Shown here piece after piece: positions 11,540 through 23,831 of a DNA stretch of 64,000 nucleotides. The stretch's first letter is position 1. Every line of letters starts with the position of its first letter. The notes beneath the pieces were generated by a model. That model had not been told where the DNA came from. It saw only the letters and a list, made by a program, of their open reading frames with translations, and searched no databases. This DNA comes from Lactuca virosa (lineage: Eukaryota > Streptophyta > Magnoliopsida > Asterales > Asteraceae): contig CAKMRJ010005523.1 of assembly GCA_928212115.1 (NCBI GenBank), forward strand, positions 245,807,132 to 245,871,131, read 5' to 3'. A program made the translations under genes and the position numbers.

Positions 11540-12664
11540 TCAACCTTTGGTCATTCTGCCGTCATGTGCCCCTCCTCTCCACAATTGAAACAAACTTTTC
11601 CTTTGACTGGGAAATTTGTAGAAATATGTACGGGCTTCTTGCACTTTAAGTAGATGACACAATCGCATAAATGCCTCTTCTGGCACTGGTCGCACCACTT
11701 CCCTTCTTGGCTACTCCCAAACTTGTTTCTTGACTTTGAAAACTTCTTCTTCTTGTTGTTGCTTCCCTCAACATTCCTCTTTTCACCGACCTCAGTCATG
11801 TCAGAAACTCTCTTCTTCATCATACCCTCCATAGATTTTCAACCCAGACAGCCACCTCAAAAGTAGGTACCTGCTTCGCCGGCAGAGTGTACTCCCATGG
11901 AAATCCATTTGCTTATCGATCAATCTAGGTCAGTTCGTCCGGAACAAGTTGCAAGGCAAACTCCATTTTATCGATTAAAGCATTGGTGTACTCGTCCATA
12001 GACATGCTTCCTTTTTGTCAAAGCCAAGAACTGATTCTCCCATTCCAGCATCTTCTCAGCTGAACAGAACTTTCTCTTAAAATGAGTTAAGAATTCGTCC
12101 CATGCCAGCTGCAGTGGCTTGTTGAGGCTCACAATCTTCCCTAACGTGTTCCACCAACGAATCGATGTACCTTTGAATTCCCTCATAGCATAGGTGGTTT
12201 GTAGCTTCCCCGTACAACCACATGTTATAAAAGCTGACTCATCTCCGATATCCAATCCATGATTCCAATTGGATCCTCTTTTCCATTAAAGGACGATGGC
12301 TTGCAAGTCGTAAAATCCTTCTACTTGAAAATGCCCCTATGCTCATCATTCCTTCGGTTCTCCAATTCTTCTGGAGGAGGAAGTGGTCCTTGATGACTTT
12401 CCGAGTCATCATTTCCTTCCTGGACCGTCTCTGGATGAGAAGGAATCGGTCCATTGTTGACTTAATTGATCATTGGCGCTCCTCCTCTAGCATTTGCTAG
12501 CTCCTGAGCTAAGAGCTCCCAAACTCACATCGATGTTGATCAAGCATCTCTTGCATCATTGTCCGAGCCTCATTCATCGGGATTTGAACAACGGTTGCTC
12601 CGACGTTCTGAGGTGATAGACCTCCTTCGTTATTGACGACTCTTCCGCTCCTAGTGATCTTCAT
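11540..12664 (-). pseudogene. Chromovirus gag with Cys-rich motifs (broken)
   Basis: The likely start is the ATG at 12664 (MKITRSGRVVNN), the first Met after the primer site. Gag forms the particle that packages element RNA. A capsid-like stretch is seen near 11970-12255 (EFKGTSIRWWNTLGKIV, AWDEFLTHFKRKFC), and two Cys-rich motifs near 11560-11720: WCDQCQKRHLCDC and CFNCGEEGHMTAE. The latter is a CCHC knuckle whose last Cys codon is a TGA stop here. Further stops and frame changes occur near 12505, 12240 and 11835-11965. Confidence 0.85.
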
Positions 12665-12714
12665 GACATTATATAGTCATAAAGGCGAGAAGTTTAAGAT
12701 ATCAATATATTACT

Positions 12715-12763
<49 letters not shown>

Positions 12764-12930
12764 AACACACACATCTAGCAGTTAAGGCGTCTTCTTATAA
12801 TATGCTAGTGCTAGAGTCTAAGGCAACTAAGGCATTTATCCTAAAGTAATATATCACTCACCTCACCGATCATACTTAGCTTCTAATGTTAAGTCTACAA
12901 TTTTCCTAAATTCCTAGTTCGCTTAAACTA
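12665..12930 (-). other. Chromovirus 5' untranslated leader with (TA)n
   Basis: Between the gag start and the primer site there is no open frame. It holds an alternating (TA)n/(AT)n tract at about 12717-12761 followed by ACAC repeats. Confidence 0.7.
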
Positions 12931-12946
12931 ATGCTCTAATACCAAC
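12931..12946 (-). other. Primer-binding site of the large chromovirus
   Basis: The minus strand reads GTTGGTATTAGAGCAT directly after the LTR end. It resembles the plant initiator-tRNA-Met site TGGTATCAGAGC with one change. This marks 12947-26780 as the 5' LTR. Confidence 0.85.
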
Positions 12947-15087
12947 TGTGACATCCCCCATTTTTCAAAACCAATTAAAATATTTTCTTTACGCTTTATA
13001 AAGTGAGATGCGGAAATTCCCAGTTAAATAAAACATTTTTAAGATAACAAAAGTTGTTTTTATTAAAACCTTGAGGATATCATTCGTTCGTATCCAAACA
13101 TACACTAAAGCATAAATTATAAAAGGTTTTGAAACTACTTATTACAAGCACAACTTTTTTATTCCACTCGGCATCCTAACTAGACTACAGCATCCTTGGT
13201 TCCACTATTTGTGATGCATAAAAATGAGTGAGTTAGGTTTGGAAAACCTGGTGAGATGCATAGGGTTTTCAAGCCCATAATAGTTTAAGGATGATCATAA
13301 TTAATATCATTCCTGCAAAACACTTCATCGGATAATATAAAATCTGACCTAAGACCAACTACCCATCCCACTCAATCCTCAAAGATCCTAAAGCAACGAT
13401 TATCTGGAGGAATCAACCAACCTGATGAATCGTTTGAGCAACTGTTTGACTACACAGCTAGGGGTGTCCTTAGCCAGTGTAAGTCATATAAGGCAACCAA
13501 TGTTCAGATATTTGATAAATATGGTATCCCATTTTATCTACGTCAATGGGTTATAAGTCCATGCTAGCAACGTAATTCACTAGACCGTTTAGAATAGTCA
13601 AGTGTTGTCATCTACTCTAGTCGATGACCCATACATACTTCCCAATTGTCTGATCTGGACCTACCTTTTTTGGTCATCCAAGAAAGAGGAGAAACATTCT
13701 TCTCCGATCTCACACACCCTGCCCTAGTCATGAGACCTAATCGATATCCAACCTAATCTCAACTAAGTAGTCTTTAAAAGTCTTATTCTTAACCCAGGGC
13801 AAGACTTATATTAAAAGGAAATCGGTTTCCAATACGGTTTCTAATTCAATAGTATTATCCTAATTATACAAATAGCATATAGCACAGATAATACATGTGA
13901 CATCCCCAATTTCACGGCCAGAAAACACCGATTTGTTTATGCTTTATTTAAAAATCAGAGTATCTTTTTGAATAATAATATTGTGGAATTTGTTCCCAAA
14001 AATATGATAAAGATTTTATCAAAGCATTTCCGAAGAAATGTGTTTGATTATATTACAAACGTTGGGATGTCATTGTCAATACAGTACATAAGCATAAATA
14101 GAAATGGTATAGGCCCTACAAACATCTATTATTCTAATGGCCTATAATCCATAGATCTCTCATCAGATCATCACTATTGTGCTCTTTTGCCACTACATAT
14201 AATACAAGAAACTGAGTGGGTCAGGTTTGGGAGCCTGGTGAGCACATAGGGTTTTCAACCCACAATAATTAAGTTCTTTAATTTCATCAAATCATTTAAC
14301 CCGATTACCCGTTCCCGTTATCCTCACTTTCTATCCCTAAAGTATCTAATTTAAGGGACCTATCCTAAGGATCATCATCGGGATAGACAATACTGCTTAG
14401 GGGATTCCTCAATAATATATGTCAGTAAGGCAACCATGAGGGGGATGGAGTACACCTGGTGAACACATCGTTCACAAACACCTACAGGTTGCGAGCCCGC
14501 CAACATTCCACTAGACTATTTAGAATAGTCCATGGTTGTCATCTATACTCTGCTATATGACTGGATCAGCTTTAACATCGAGGCATATCATCATTTTATT
14601 TCATCTTTCATCATATATTTCATCTATCCATCTTTACCCAACATATTTGTAGATATAAAATACATATACAGTTTAAATCAAGTAAAACATGTATAATTTG
14701 TTCATCCAACATAGATATCAGGAACACTAATAATATGCATACTTAGCACATAATTTATATCAAATAATTCATATTTATGTGTAAGATGAAAGTAACTATG
14801 CACTCACTTGTTAAAGTGATGACTCGAAATTCGGGCAGCGCTTCGCTTCTAACAATTTTCTTTTCCTGCGACGAAACCTAGTATCACTATTACTAGATTT
14901 TAGTCTAATATTTATTATGAATAATTATTAGTCCAAATTTATCATTAACTCAAAGTCTACTTTCATGATCTATCAAGTAAGGAACAACCAGGTAGGATCA
15001 TATCGGAGGTAGGGTCCGTTTGGTATACGAAGTATATTGTTTGGAAATCCCACTTTAAACAGCTCACTAAATCACAACCTAGACATC

Positions 15088-15844
15088 TGATGGGTTTTGA
15101 GCATTCTAACAATCCTATGGTGTACATGCAACCCTAGAAACCTTGGATCTATGTTTTCTCTAATATACATGCAAATTTGATTTCCAATGTTCTCAACCTA
15201 ACTAGCATGTTATGGGGTACTTGTAATATAAAACCTTTAGTAGAATAACATACCTTTTCTTGTGGTTGATTGCTTGGAGTCTTGAGAGCCTAGCACCAAT
15301 AATGTGGATGCCTCAAGTGGAATCACAAATCACCAAAACACCTTGGAAGACTTGAGAGAATAGTATGCACCAAGTAGAAATCGGCCTACCCTTTGTACTC
15401 ACACACACACTAGTGCCATTTCATGTGCCAAATACCTCTTTATATAGTATGCAGGATTAGGGTTACATTCATGTAAACCCTAATACCCATGACCTTTCAT
15501 TTCCATAGGATCCATGGGTTAGAAACTCCATGGACTATCCATGCAAGCTTAGCCCAACCTAAATGAACTTGGCCCATTCTACATATATATAAGAGTCCAT
15601 ATTTAATTAGTTCCTTTTGATCACCAAATTAATTCTAAATTAATTCTTGATCAATACTAATTAAATAATATGATTTCATATTAATATATTATAACTTATA
15701 ATATATTAATAAATCATAACTTATATTATTCTCAAAAGATTATCCATATAAATTGTTTTGGTGAAGCGCAACCCAAATGGACCATGCCGGGTCGGGTCAA
15801 GTACATACCAAATATAGTTACGGACTTAGACACCTTATCCAACA
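15088..15844 (-). repeat. Copia 3' LTR
   Basis: 757 bp, near-identical to 23075-23831. On the minus strand it starts TGTTGGATAAGG. Confidence 0.92.
15435..15447 (-). promoter_or_regulatory. TATA box in Copia LTR
   Basis: The minus strand reads CTATATAAAGAGG in mid-LTR, the expected place for the promoter. The 5' LTR has the same box with one extra base at 23421-23434, and the solo LTR has CTATATAAG near 18053-18062. Confidence 0.6.
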
Positions 15845-16685
15845 GTCTCCCACTTGGATAAGTCTGATAACTATAGTATGACTTCAGGAACCAACCAGCA
15901 ATCGTAGCTCTTAAAACTCTGCTGAACTATGAAGTGTCATTTAAGATAAGTGATCATATAATCCTCTGTTCTAGATGTCAGCCGGACAAATACATGGAAC
16001 AATGTCATACTTATTGTCCAGCAGTTTGTTTCCCGATTTCCAATTTGTTTGACAAAGAGCTAAACTGAACACATCAATTTGGTTCTGACCGAGCCCCGGT
16101 ACATAGGTCAAAACAAAATCATCGAGGGGCCCATATATCGCTTTTAATCCTCCAAGGACTAAAAGGAACAGATAAACTTCGACTCATATGCTTGTTCTAC
16201 TACTTGTTGAATCATACACAAAGGCACGTTTTATAACATCAAGTTACTGATGCGTTTTCGTGCAATCAATGCACAACCAACTCATAGGCAACAACTCATA
16301 TCTCTAGGTTTGAAGACTTATATGATATTACCATCTCACGATCACTTGGGATAAATTCCATGAAGTGATACAAGTGAGTGTGGGTTTAATCCAATACTCA
16401 TAACTTATGAGCACTCATGAATGTTGTAGCAACTCTTTGCTATGTCTAACCACCTTAGACATCTACAAGCCCAATTCATGACAGTCTTGATTCATACCTA
16501 CTTCCAACATATGACTGACTGTGGTGAGTTTGAATAAAGTAATTATTCTGGAAGTCAAAACATGCAAAGTTGAAACAATAGTAAACAATTGACACAAGAT
16601 AGCAACACCTTACTTATAAATAAACAACAACTTTTATTTAATCATCGAATGTCAATTACATTTTACAAGTTTCATAAATAGCTAT
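15845..16685 (-). other. Copia 3' untranslated region
   Basis: Non-coding stretch between the end of the RNase H frame and the 3' LTR. The polypurine tract AAGTGGGAGAC (minus strand) is at its left end, about 15845-15857. I see no gene here. Confidence 0.7.
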
Positions 16686-17562
16686 CTAATCTGTAAAACT
16701 AATATCGTCCTTCAGCCCGATGCGCCTCGCATGCTGCAAATGCCTAACCCTGGTTAGTCCCTTCGTGAGGGGATCTGCTGGGTTCTCTTCTGACGATACC
16801 CTCTTTGCCACGAGGAGTCCTTCTTCTATCTTTTGTCTTAAGAAGTGATATTTTCTGTCAATGTGTCTGGATCTGCCATGATCTCTCGGTTCCTTGGCTA
16901 AGGCAACCACACTATTTCTATCACAAAAAAAATCTCCATAGGCTCCTTTATAGCTGGTACAACTCCAAGGTCTCTGATGAAGTTCCTCAGCCATATCACC
17001 TCCTTTGTCGCTTCACTCGCTGCTATGTACTCTGATTCACAAGTCGAATCAGCTACTGTCTCCTGCTTGGAACTTTTCCAAGTAATTGCTCCTCCATTCA
17101 TGGTAAAGACACAGCCCGACTGAGAGCGGAAATTATCCCTATCAGTCTGAAAGCTAACGTCACTATACCCCACTACTCTCAAGTCATCACTCCCACCAAG
17201 GGTAAGGACCCAGTCCTTAGTCCTCCGCAGGTACTTGAGAATGTTCTTCACCGCAGTCCAGTGAGCCTTGCCAGGATTCCCCTGATATCTGCTGACCATG
17301 CTCAAAGCAAAGGCCACATCAGGGCGGGTACAAGTCATAGCATACATGATCAAGGCAACAGCGGAAGCATATGGTAGTCGACACATCTCAGCTATCTCAG
17401 CCTCTGTACTCGGGCTCTGAGCCTTACTCAGTTTGGCATTATGCTGGATCGGTAAGTCACCTTTATTGGAATTATGCATGTTGATCGGTAATTCCAATTA
17501 GTCTCTTACTCCTTTCTCTCAATTAGCCTTGCTCAATTGGATCGGTAAGTCCAATTAGTCTC
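16686..17562 (-). pseudogene. Copia RNase H region (frameshifted)
   Basis: The minus-strand frame from about 17460 contains YASAVALIMYAMTCTRPDV, HWTAVKNILKYLRRTKDW, then the RNase H core: VGYSDVSFQTDRDNF (Asp), STCESEYIAASEA (Glu), and after a frame change at the A8 run near 16921-16930, FCDRNSVVALAKEP (Asp), HIDRKYHFLRQKIEEG and NPADPLTKGL, ending at 16686 (ISFTD stop). The frameshift splits the domain. A 57 bp tandem duplication at 17483-17596 disrupts the RT-RNase H connection as well. Catalytic residues are otherwise present. Confidence 0.88.
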
Positions 17563-17596
17563 TTAATCCTTTCTCTCAATATCCTTATCCCTAGGA
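17483..17596. repeat. 57 bp tandem duplication
   Basis: Two copies beginning GATCGGTAA at 17483 and 17540; both contain CCAATTAGTCTCTTA and CCTTTCTCTCAAT. It lies in the Copia pol frame and adds an out-of-place segment. Confidence 0.85.
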
Positions 17597-18948
17597 TATA
17601 GGGTAGCTTCTCCAAGGTCCTTCATAGCGAAACACTTCCCAAGCCAGGACTTAACCTCCTGCAAAGTTGGGATGTCATTTCCCATGAGTAGTATGTCATC
17701 CACATACAGTTGATGGGTTTTGAGCATTCTAACACTTCCTAAGTGTACATGCAACCCTAATAACCTTGGATCTATGTTTGTCTAATTATCATGCAAAGTT
17801 GAATTCCAAGGTTATATTCCTATCTAGCATACATGGGGAACAAATTTTAACTTGCATGAAAGATAGAATAACTTACCTTGTTGTTGCTTATGATCCTTGA
17901 AACCTTGTGAGCCTAGCACCCCAAGTGTGATGCCTCAAATGCTTCACACAACACCAAATGCTTTTGGAATGACTTTAGAGAGAATACACACTTCTAAAAT
18001 CGGCCTAGCCCTCTTGTTTCTTATTTGTCGCCGATTTTGGTGGAGAATGGGTTTCTTATATAGTGTTGACACATCTAGGGTTACACCATGTAAACCCTAA
18101 TGTGTCATGACTCTTCATTTCCATGACCCATGGGTTTGTAACTCCCATGGAGCATCCATGGAGCATCCTATGGGTGGAACCCAACTTGATAATCCATGGA
18201 GCCTCTTAGCCCACTATATAAGATATGGAAGATTTACATAATCTACCCATATATTTAATTAGTTATCTTTTTATCACTTAATTAATTCTAAATTAATTCT
18301 TGATCAAACTAATTAAATAATATTATTAATATATTAGAACTTATAATATATTAATAAACCATAAGTGTTATTTCTCTCATTTTAGTTTATCCAATTGCAT
18401 GGTGCCATGCAACCCAAATGGACCATGCCGGGTCGGGTCAAGTACATACCAGAAATAGTTATGGACTTATACACCTTATCCAACAACAGTACCAAAAAGC
18501 TAACTATACTCCCACTAGCTCTGACATATACACAGGACTCATCTTTGCTTCTCGAAAAACCAAACTCTTTGACTTTCTCATCAAAACAAAGATTCCAGCT
18601 GCGAGATGCTTGTTTCAATCCATAAATAGATTTCTCAAGCTTGCACACTCTATTAGGGTACTATGCACTGACAAACCCCTCTGGCTGACTCATGTAAACA
18701 TCCTCAGCCAACTTTCCGTTAAGGAAGGCGGTTTTGACATCCATTTGCCATATTTCATAATCATGAAATGCAACAATGGCTAGCATAATCCTAATAGACT
18801 TAATCTTTGCTACTGGTGAGAAGGTTTCATCATAATCAACTCCCTGAGTTTGAGTGAAACCCTTCACAACCAGTCGCGCCTTATAGGTGTGCACTTTTCC
18901 ATCCATGCCGGTCTTCTTCTTGAAGATTCACTTGCACCTGACCGTCTT
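17563..18948 (-). pseudogene. Copia reverse transcriptase, split by a solo LTR
   Basis: Minus-strand reading: YKARLVVKGFTQTQGVDYDE, FSPVAKIKSIRIMLAI, MDVKTAFLNGKLAEDVYM, QPEGF (18661-18900), then LEKSIYGLKQASRSWN, ESCVYVRASGSIVSFLVLLL (18490-18648), then after the inserted LTR LYVDDILLMGND and MKDLGEA (17590-17710). These are the canonical Copia RT blocks, with the YVDD catalytic box intact. The 775 bp insertion lies immediately upstream of YVDD, so the copy is dead. RT makes the cDNA copy of element RNA. Confidence 0.9.
17711..18485 (-). mobile_element. Solo Copia LTR (775 bp) inside the Copia RT
   Basis: It runs TGATGGGTTTTGAGC...TTATCCAACA, the same terminal sequences as the host element's LTRs but clearly diverged inside, so it belongs to the same or a sister family. 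Site duplication ACAGT at 17706-17710 and 18486-18490. Removing it rejoins the RT reading across ...FLVLLL and YVDD. No internal sequence remains. Confidence 0.92.
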
Positions 18949-20439
18949 ACGGCCCGATACATTGTCAACCAAGTTCCAAACTTGATTGTCATACATGGAC
19001 TGTATCTCGTTGTCCATAGCCTCTTTCCATTTAGCAGACTCGGGGCCTGCCATGGCTTCCCTATAGCTGTTAGGTTCATCCAAATTTACCAGCGTACTAT
19101 CACTGATAAATGTATCACCTTCCGCAGTAATATGGAAACCATAATAATGCCCAGGTGCATTCCTAACTCTAGTGGAACGCCTCAGAGGTACAGACTCGTC
19201 AGTTGGTTCAACAAGAGTTTCCTCCTCAGGTTAATTGCTAGGGTTTGAGGTTCCTTCATCACTTGACTCTTGAAGCTCTTCAAGGTCAACTTGCCTCCCA
19301 TTGTTTCCTTGGCTTATAAATTCTCTCTCTCGAAAAACCCCTCTCCTTGCCACAAAGACCACATTCTCACTGGGTCTGTAGAAGAAGTAACCACAGGATT
19401 TCTGTGCGTAGCCGATGAAAATACACCGCTCACTACGAGGTTCGAGCTTGTCCTGAGTCTCACGTCTTACGAAAGCCTCGCAACCCCAAATCTTGATGTG
19501 GTCTAAGTTGCGAACTTTCCCAGTCCACATCTCGTGAGGTGTTTTGGCAACCTTCTTGGTAGGGACTAGATTAAGAATATGGGCGGCAGTCTCTAAGGCA
19601 TACCCCAGAATGAGATTGGTAACGAAGCTCGACTCATCATGGAACGAACCATGTCCAACAAGGTTCGATTACGCCTCTCAGTCACACCATTAAGCTGTGG
19701 TGTTCTGGGAGATGTCAATTGTGAAACAATTCCACATTCCTTAAGATAGTCAAGGAACTCAGTACTAAGATACTCTCCTCCTCGATCGGATCGGAGCATT
19801 TTAATGTTCCTGCCCAGCTGATTCTCCACTTCCTATTTAAACTCTTTGAACTTTTCAAAGGTTTCTGACTTATGCTTGATTAAGTATACATAACCATATC
19901 TATTGTAATCATCAGTAAAAGTCACATAAAAGTGGTTAGCATCCCTTGTGGCGGTTCTGAAGGGTCCACACACATATGTGTGTATGAGTTCCAACAAACC
20001 TTCACCCCTAGCACAAGTACCAGTGAAGGGTGACTTTGTCATTTTTCCAAGCAAACAAGACTCGCAACTATCATCCGACTTCAAGTCAAATGACTCCAAG
20101 ACTCCAGCTTTTTGGAGTTGGCCTATGCGCTTCTTGTTGACATGTCCAATACAACAGTGCCACAAGGATGCCTTATCTAAACTAGTGGAAGAATCGATAT
20201 ACAACACATTATTTCCTAAATTGTCTACAACCGACACAGTTTCATATACACAATCACAAGGTATTGCTTTAAAATAAAGAACATTATTATAAAAGGCATT
20301 AATACCATCACATTCATTATCAAATGAAAAAGTAAACCCTTGTTTGTACAAACCGTGAAAAGAAATAATATTTCTCGCCATTTCAGACGAGTAACAACAC
20401 TTATTCAAATCTAACACTAACCCACTACTTAGCAACAAA
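18949..20439 (-). pseudogene. Copia integrase (one catalytic Asp changed)
   Basis: Pre-integrase zinc finger: LWHCCIGHVNKKRI with CESCLLGKM (about 20050-20170), the HHCC fold. Core: ELIHTYVCGPF (about 19970-20000), where the canonical HTD is HTY, i.e. the first Asp of the DDE triad is Tyr; FTDDYNRYGYVYL; RSDRGGEYLSTEF with the second Asp region near 19780; and PQLNGVTERRNRTLLDM with the catalytic Glu near 19690. The C-terminal part, WGCEAFVRRE to CIFIGYAQKSCGYFFY, is at about 19370-19490. Frame breaks near 19830 and 19540-19590 separate the pieces. Confidence 0.9.
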
Positions 20440-20659
20440 GAATAAACTCCAATCTTGGTGACATGTGTAACTTTCCTATTGTCATGATTAAGTTTATCTT
20501 TTCGTGCTCCACATCTTCACTTCTTCTTAGGCCCTGCAAATCAGAACATATATGAATACCACAACCTGTATCAAGGACCCAAGAATTAGTATGCAGTGAT
20601 TTATTAGACAATATAGTGTAAATACCTGCATGGTTAGGTTTGACCTTCCTATCCTTAAC
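20440..20659 (-). pseudogene. Copia protease
   Basis: SWVLDTGCGIHICSDLQGLR (about 20525-20585) carries the DTG active-site triad in the context usual for Copia proteases (WxLDTGCxxHxC). It follows the Gag zinc knuckle in the same frame, so Gag and PR are still fused. Reading through GKLHMSPRLEFILCC it runs into a frame change at about 20430. Confidence 0.85.
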
Positions 20660-21528
20660 ATCTTGCAGGTACTTGGGGCAAGTTCGTTTCCAGTGCCCCT
20701 TATCATGACAATAGAAGCATTCAGCTTCCTTTTGGTTGGAAGAAGGAGTGACAGAACCACCTTTGGTTCCACTCGAAGAGGAACCATCAAGAGACTTTCC
20801 CTTGGTACCCTTCGAAGGGGTTTTCCTCTTTTTCCCTCTACTTTTCCCGATTGCGAACAGAGGCGGCGGTAGGAGTAGGAGTGGTAACAACCAATTTGCC
20901 TTTAAGACCAGTTTCAGCGGTCTTCAAATGCCCTTGATGTTTGCTAAGTGTGACCTCCTCCTTGTTCATGTGATATGTCATTCGGAATTGATCATAACAA
21001 GTAGGTAAGGAGTGCAGTATGATATCAATAGCCAACTCCTCGGGGAAGTTCACATTCAACTTGAGCAAACGGTCCACATACCTTTGCATTTTCTGCATGT
21101 GGCCCGTGATGGGTTCACCATCCTTCATTCGGGTTGTTATCATGGAAGAGATGATTTCATACCTCTCTTGACACGCACTTTGATGGTAGCGGTCCATCAT
21201 GTCCATGTGCATCTCAAAAGGGTCAAATTCCTCATAGGACTTCTGGAGTTCAGCTTTCATTGTGGCCAACATGATACATGCCACCTTGGTGGCATCTCTC
21301 TCATGTGCCCTAAAGTCAGCGATCTCCTCTGGAGTAGCAGTAGACTCATCAATTTTCCTTCAGCTCCTTATCGAGGACATATTCCTTGTCCTCGTAACGT
21401 GTGACCATCCTGATGTTCCTGATCCAATCATTAAAGTTTGAACCATCAAATATGACTCTCCCACAAAGGTTCATGAGAGAGAAGGAGTCGGTAGGGTTTG
21501 CGCCAGAAGCATCATTCCTAGAAGACAT
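20660..21528 (-). pseudogene. Copia gag with CCHC zinc knuckle
   Basis: The likely start is the ATG at 21528 (MSSRNDASGANPTD), followed by GSNFNDWIRNIRMV, the usual Copia Gag N-terminus. The body is at 20840-21284 (MLATMKAELQ, MKDGEPITGHMQKM, INxILHSLPxxYDQF type), and the knuckle CFYCHDKGHWKRTC at about 20678-20719. Gag forms the particle and binds RNA through the knuckle. A one-base frame problem near 21350-21360 separates the N-terminal part from the rest, and another near 20840-20890 precedes the knuckle. Confidence 0.88.
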
Positions 21529-22305
21529 CTGAAAATAAGAAAGACAAATTTAGATTAGATATAGAATCCTTAATAAGACACCCAAATGTAATATTAAGGC
21601 TAGGACCCAACACAATACTTCATAACTTGGAAGAGGGATGTCGTAATCCAAGCTATGAAATATTTGAAGGTAGGTGAATGACGATTCACCAATTTCCACC
21701 ATGAAAAACGAAATAAATTATTAGGTTTTAATTGGATTGAAACTCCTAGATCTTTTGAGATTCATTGAACTTTTAATTGGCATGTTTAAATCTCGATTGT
21801 GCCCTCTCAGGTTTGTGACTGGGATGCCGAGGATCACAAACAAGGTGTGAATAACCATGCAAATTAACTTGGTACCCTTAATCTTTATCACCTAATCGAT
21901 GTGTCGGTTACCCACACGTGCCCCACCGATCTATGATAAATATTAAGTCACCCTTTGCCACTCTTACTAGTCCATGTTAGTGTGTCGGTTACCCACACAC
22001 GCTCCACCAACGACTTGTTAAGGTACAAAGTATAATTTCATGGGATAGCACCAATTTCACATTTTCCTAAAGTAACTAAGATTGGGAATTTATAAAAGGT
22101 TTAGTTACTTTATATGTATCAATATACTTTTAATGAGAATTATAGTCCTTGCCCTACCCGTTCGGCTAACGACCCTCCACCAGTCAAGGAAGCGGTGGGT
22201 GAGAGTGGACACCCATTAAGCTGCCATTTTATAGGCAACAACCTTATACCCCCCTTATAGACCGACTTCGTGAATGAGGCCTACTAACGGTAAGACTGAC
22301 TTGAT

Positions 22306-22367
<62 letters not shown>

Positions 22368-23060
22368 AAATTATAATACTATAAAGTATAAGGGTTGAAT
22401 TTTAACTTTTAAAACTCTAGGGTTTGGAATTAAAGTGTGTGTGAGACTTTACAAATTCCAAGACTTGAGGGCAGGTATTGAAACTATTCAAGACTCTTCA
22501 ACTTCATAACTTATGAGTTTAATGGTCCATTAAAATGAAGACTCTTCATTTTATGTAACCTATGGTTCTTTAATAACTCTTTAAAGAAGTGACTTTTTGT
22601 AATCCCTAACTTGAGGACAAATTATGGACTCCATCAATAGGCATTAAGATCAAGAATTACACTAACAAACAATTTGCAAATAATTCCTATGATCTACTAA
22701 AACTCATAAGTATGAACATTGATATCAACAATTTCAAGAATCATATAAACACATATAAAACTAGAAATTTTGATAATAACCATTGTAAATGGATTAGCAT
22801 AATCATTATCACATCAAAAATAGGTTTTACAAGTCCCAAACAGTTTAGGGTAATGATTCTAGTACATTTCCAGCAGCAAAACTCAAAATTCTGCACACTG
22901 GGGCTCCTACTCGCCGAGTGCAAGAACCTACTCAATGAGTAGGATGCATTTACACTTGGACTCGTCGAGTCCCCCCATGGACTCGGTGAGTTCACTGTTC
23001 AGTGAGCAGAAAATCGACCTTTTCAAGCAGTTTGCATCAAATATCAAGAAAACAAGCCTA
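21529..23060 (-). other. Copia 5' untranslated leader, 1.5 kb
   Basis: Long non-coding leader between primer site and gag. It contains a (TA)n tract (22309-22363), two related blocks with GTGTCGGTTACCCACAC near 21900 and 21980, and odd palindromes near the LTR: ACTCGCCGAGT (22909-22919), CTACTCAATGAGTAG (22928-22942), GGACTCGTCGAGTCC (22958-22972) and ACTCGGTGAGT (22981-22991). No gene seen. Confidence 0.7.
22309..22363. repeat. (TA)n microsatellite
   Basis: About 54 bases of alternating TA in the Copia leader. Confidence 0.95.
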
Positions 23061-23074
23061 GTCTTTGATACCAC
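23061..23074 (-). other. Copia primer-binding site
   Basis: The minus strand reads GTGGTATCAAAGAC directly after the LTR, close to the initiator tRNA-Met complement TGGTATCAGAGC. Confidence 0.85.
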
Positions 23075-23831
23075 TGATGGGTTTTGAGCATTCTAACACT
23101 CCTATGGTGTACATGCAACCCTAGAATCCTTGGATCTATGTTTTCTCTAATATACATGCAAATTTGATTTCCAAGGTTCTCAACCTAACTAGCATGTTAT
23201 GGGGTACTTGTAATATAAAACATTTAGTAGAATAACATACCTTTTCTTGTGGTTGATTGCTTGGAGTCTTGAGAGCCTAACACCAATAATGTGGATGCCT
23301 CAAGTGGAATCACAAATCACCAAAACACCTTGGAAGACTTGGGAGAATAGTGTGCACCAAGTAGAATCGGCCCACCCTTTGTACTCACACACATACTAGT
23401 GTCATTTCATGTGCCAAATACCTCTTTTATATAGTATGGAGGATTAGGGTTACATTCATGTAAACCCTAATACCCATGACCTTTCATTTCCATAGGATCC
23501 ATGGGTTAAAAACTCCATGGACTATCCATGCAAGCTTAGCCCAACCTAAATGAACTTGGCCCATTCTACATATATATAAGAGTCCATATTTAATTAGTTC
23601 CTTTTGATCACCAAATTAATTCTAAATTAGTTCTTGATCAATACTAATTAAATAATATAATTTCATATTAATATATTATAACTTATAATATATTAATAAA
23701 TCATAAATTATATTATTCTCAAAAGATTATCCATATAAATTGTTTTGGTGAAGTGCAACCCAAATGGACCATGCCGGGTCGGGTCAAGTACATACCAAAT
23801 ATAGTTACGGACTTAGACACCTTATCCAACA
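23075..23831 (-). repeat. Copia 5' LTR
   Basis: 757 bp partner of 15088-15844; same termini and same length. Confidence 0.92.

Larger units (their letters stand above)
15088..23831 (-). mobile_element. Full-length Ty1/Copia retrotransposon, 8744 bp including one insertion
   Basis: Paired LTRs of identical length (757 bp) at 15088-15844 and 23075-23831, each running TGATGGGTTTTGAGC...TTATCCAACA on the + strand. Site duplication ACATC at 15083-15087 and 23832-23836; joining the flanks gives CTAGACATCATCACCGTAAG, matching 25470-25490. The minus strand shows the primer site GTGGTATCAAAGAC next to the right LTR and the polypurine tract AAGTGGGAGAC next to the left LTR. Domain order gag, PR, INT, RT, RNase H is that of Copia. 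I counted about five substitutions in the first ~235 aligned LTR bases, so the insertion is relatively recent. Confidence 0.93.

Noticed and set aside
18395..19506. Several + strand open frames over the Copia RT and integrase
   Set aside because: They are shadow frames of the minus-strand pol; the recognisable motifs all lie on the minus strand.
22909..22991. Operator-like or CRISPR-like palindrome cluster in the Copia leader
   Set aside because: This is a plant retrotransposon leader, not a bacterial regulatory region; kept only as part of the palindrome observation.
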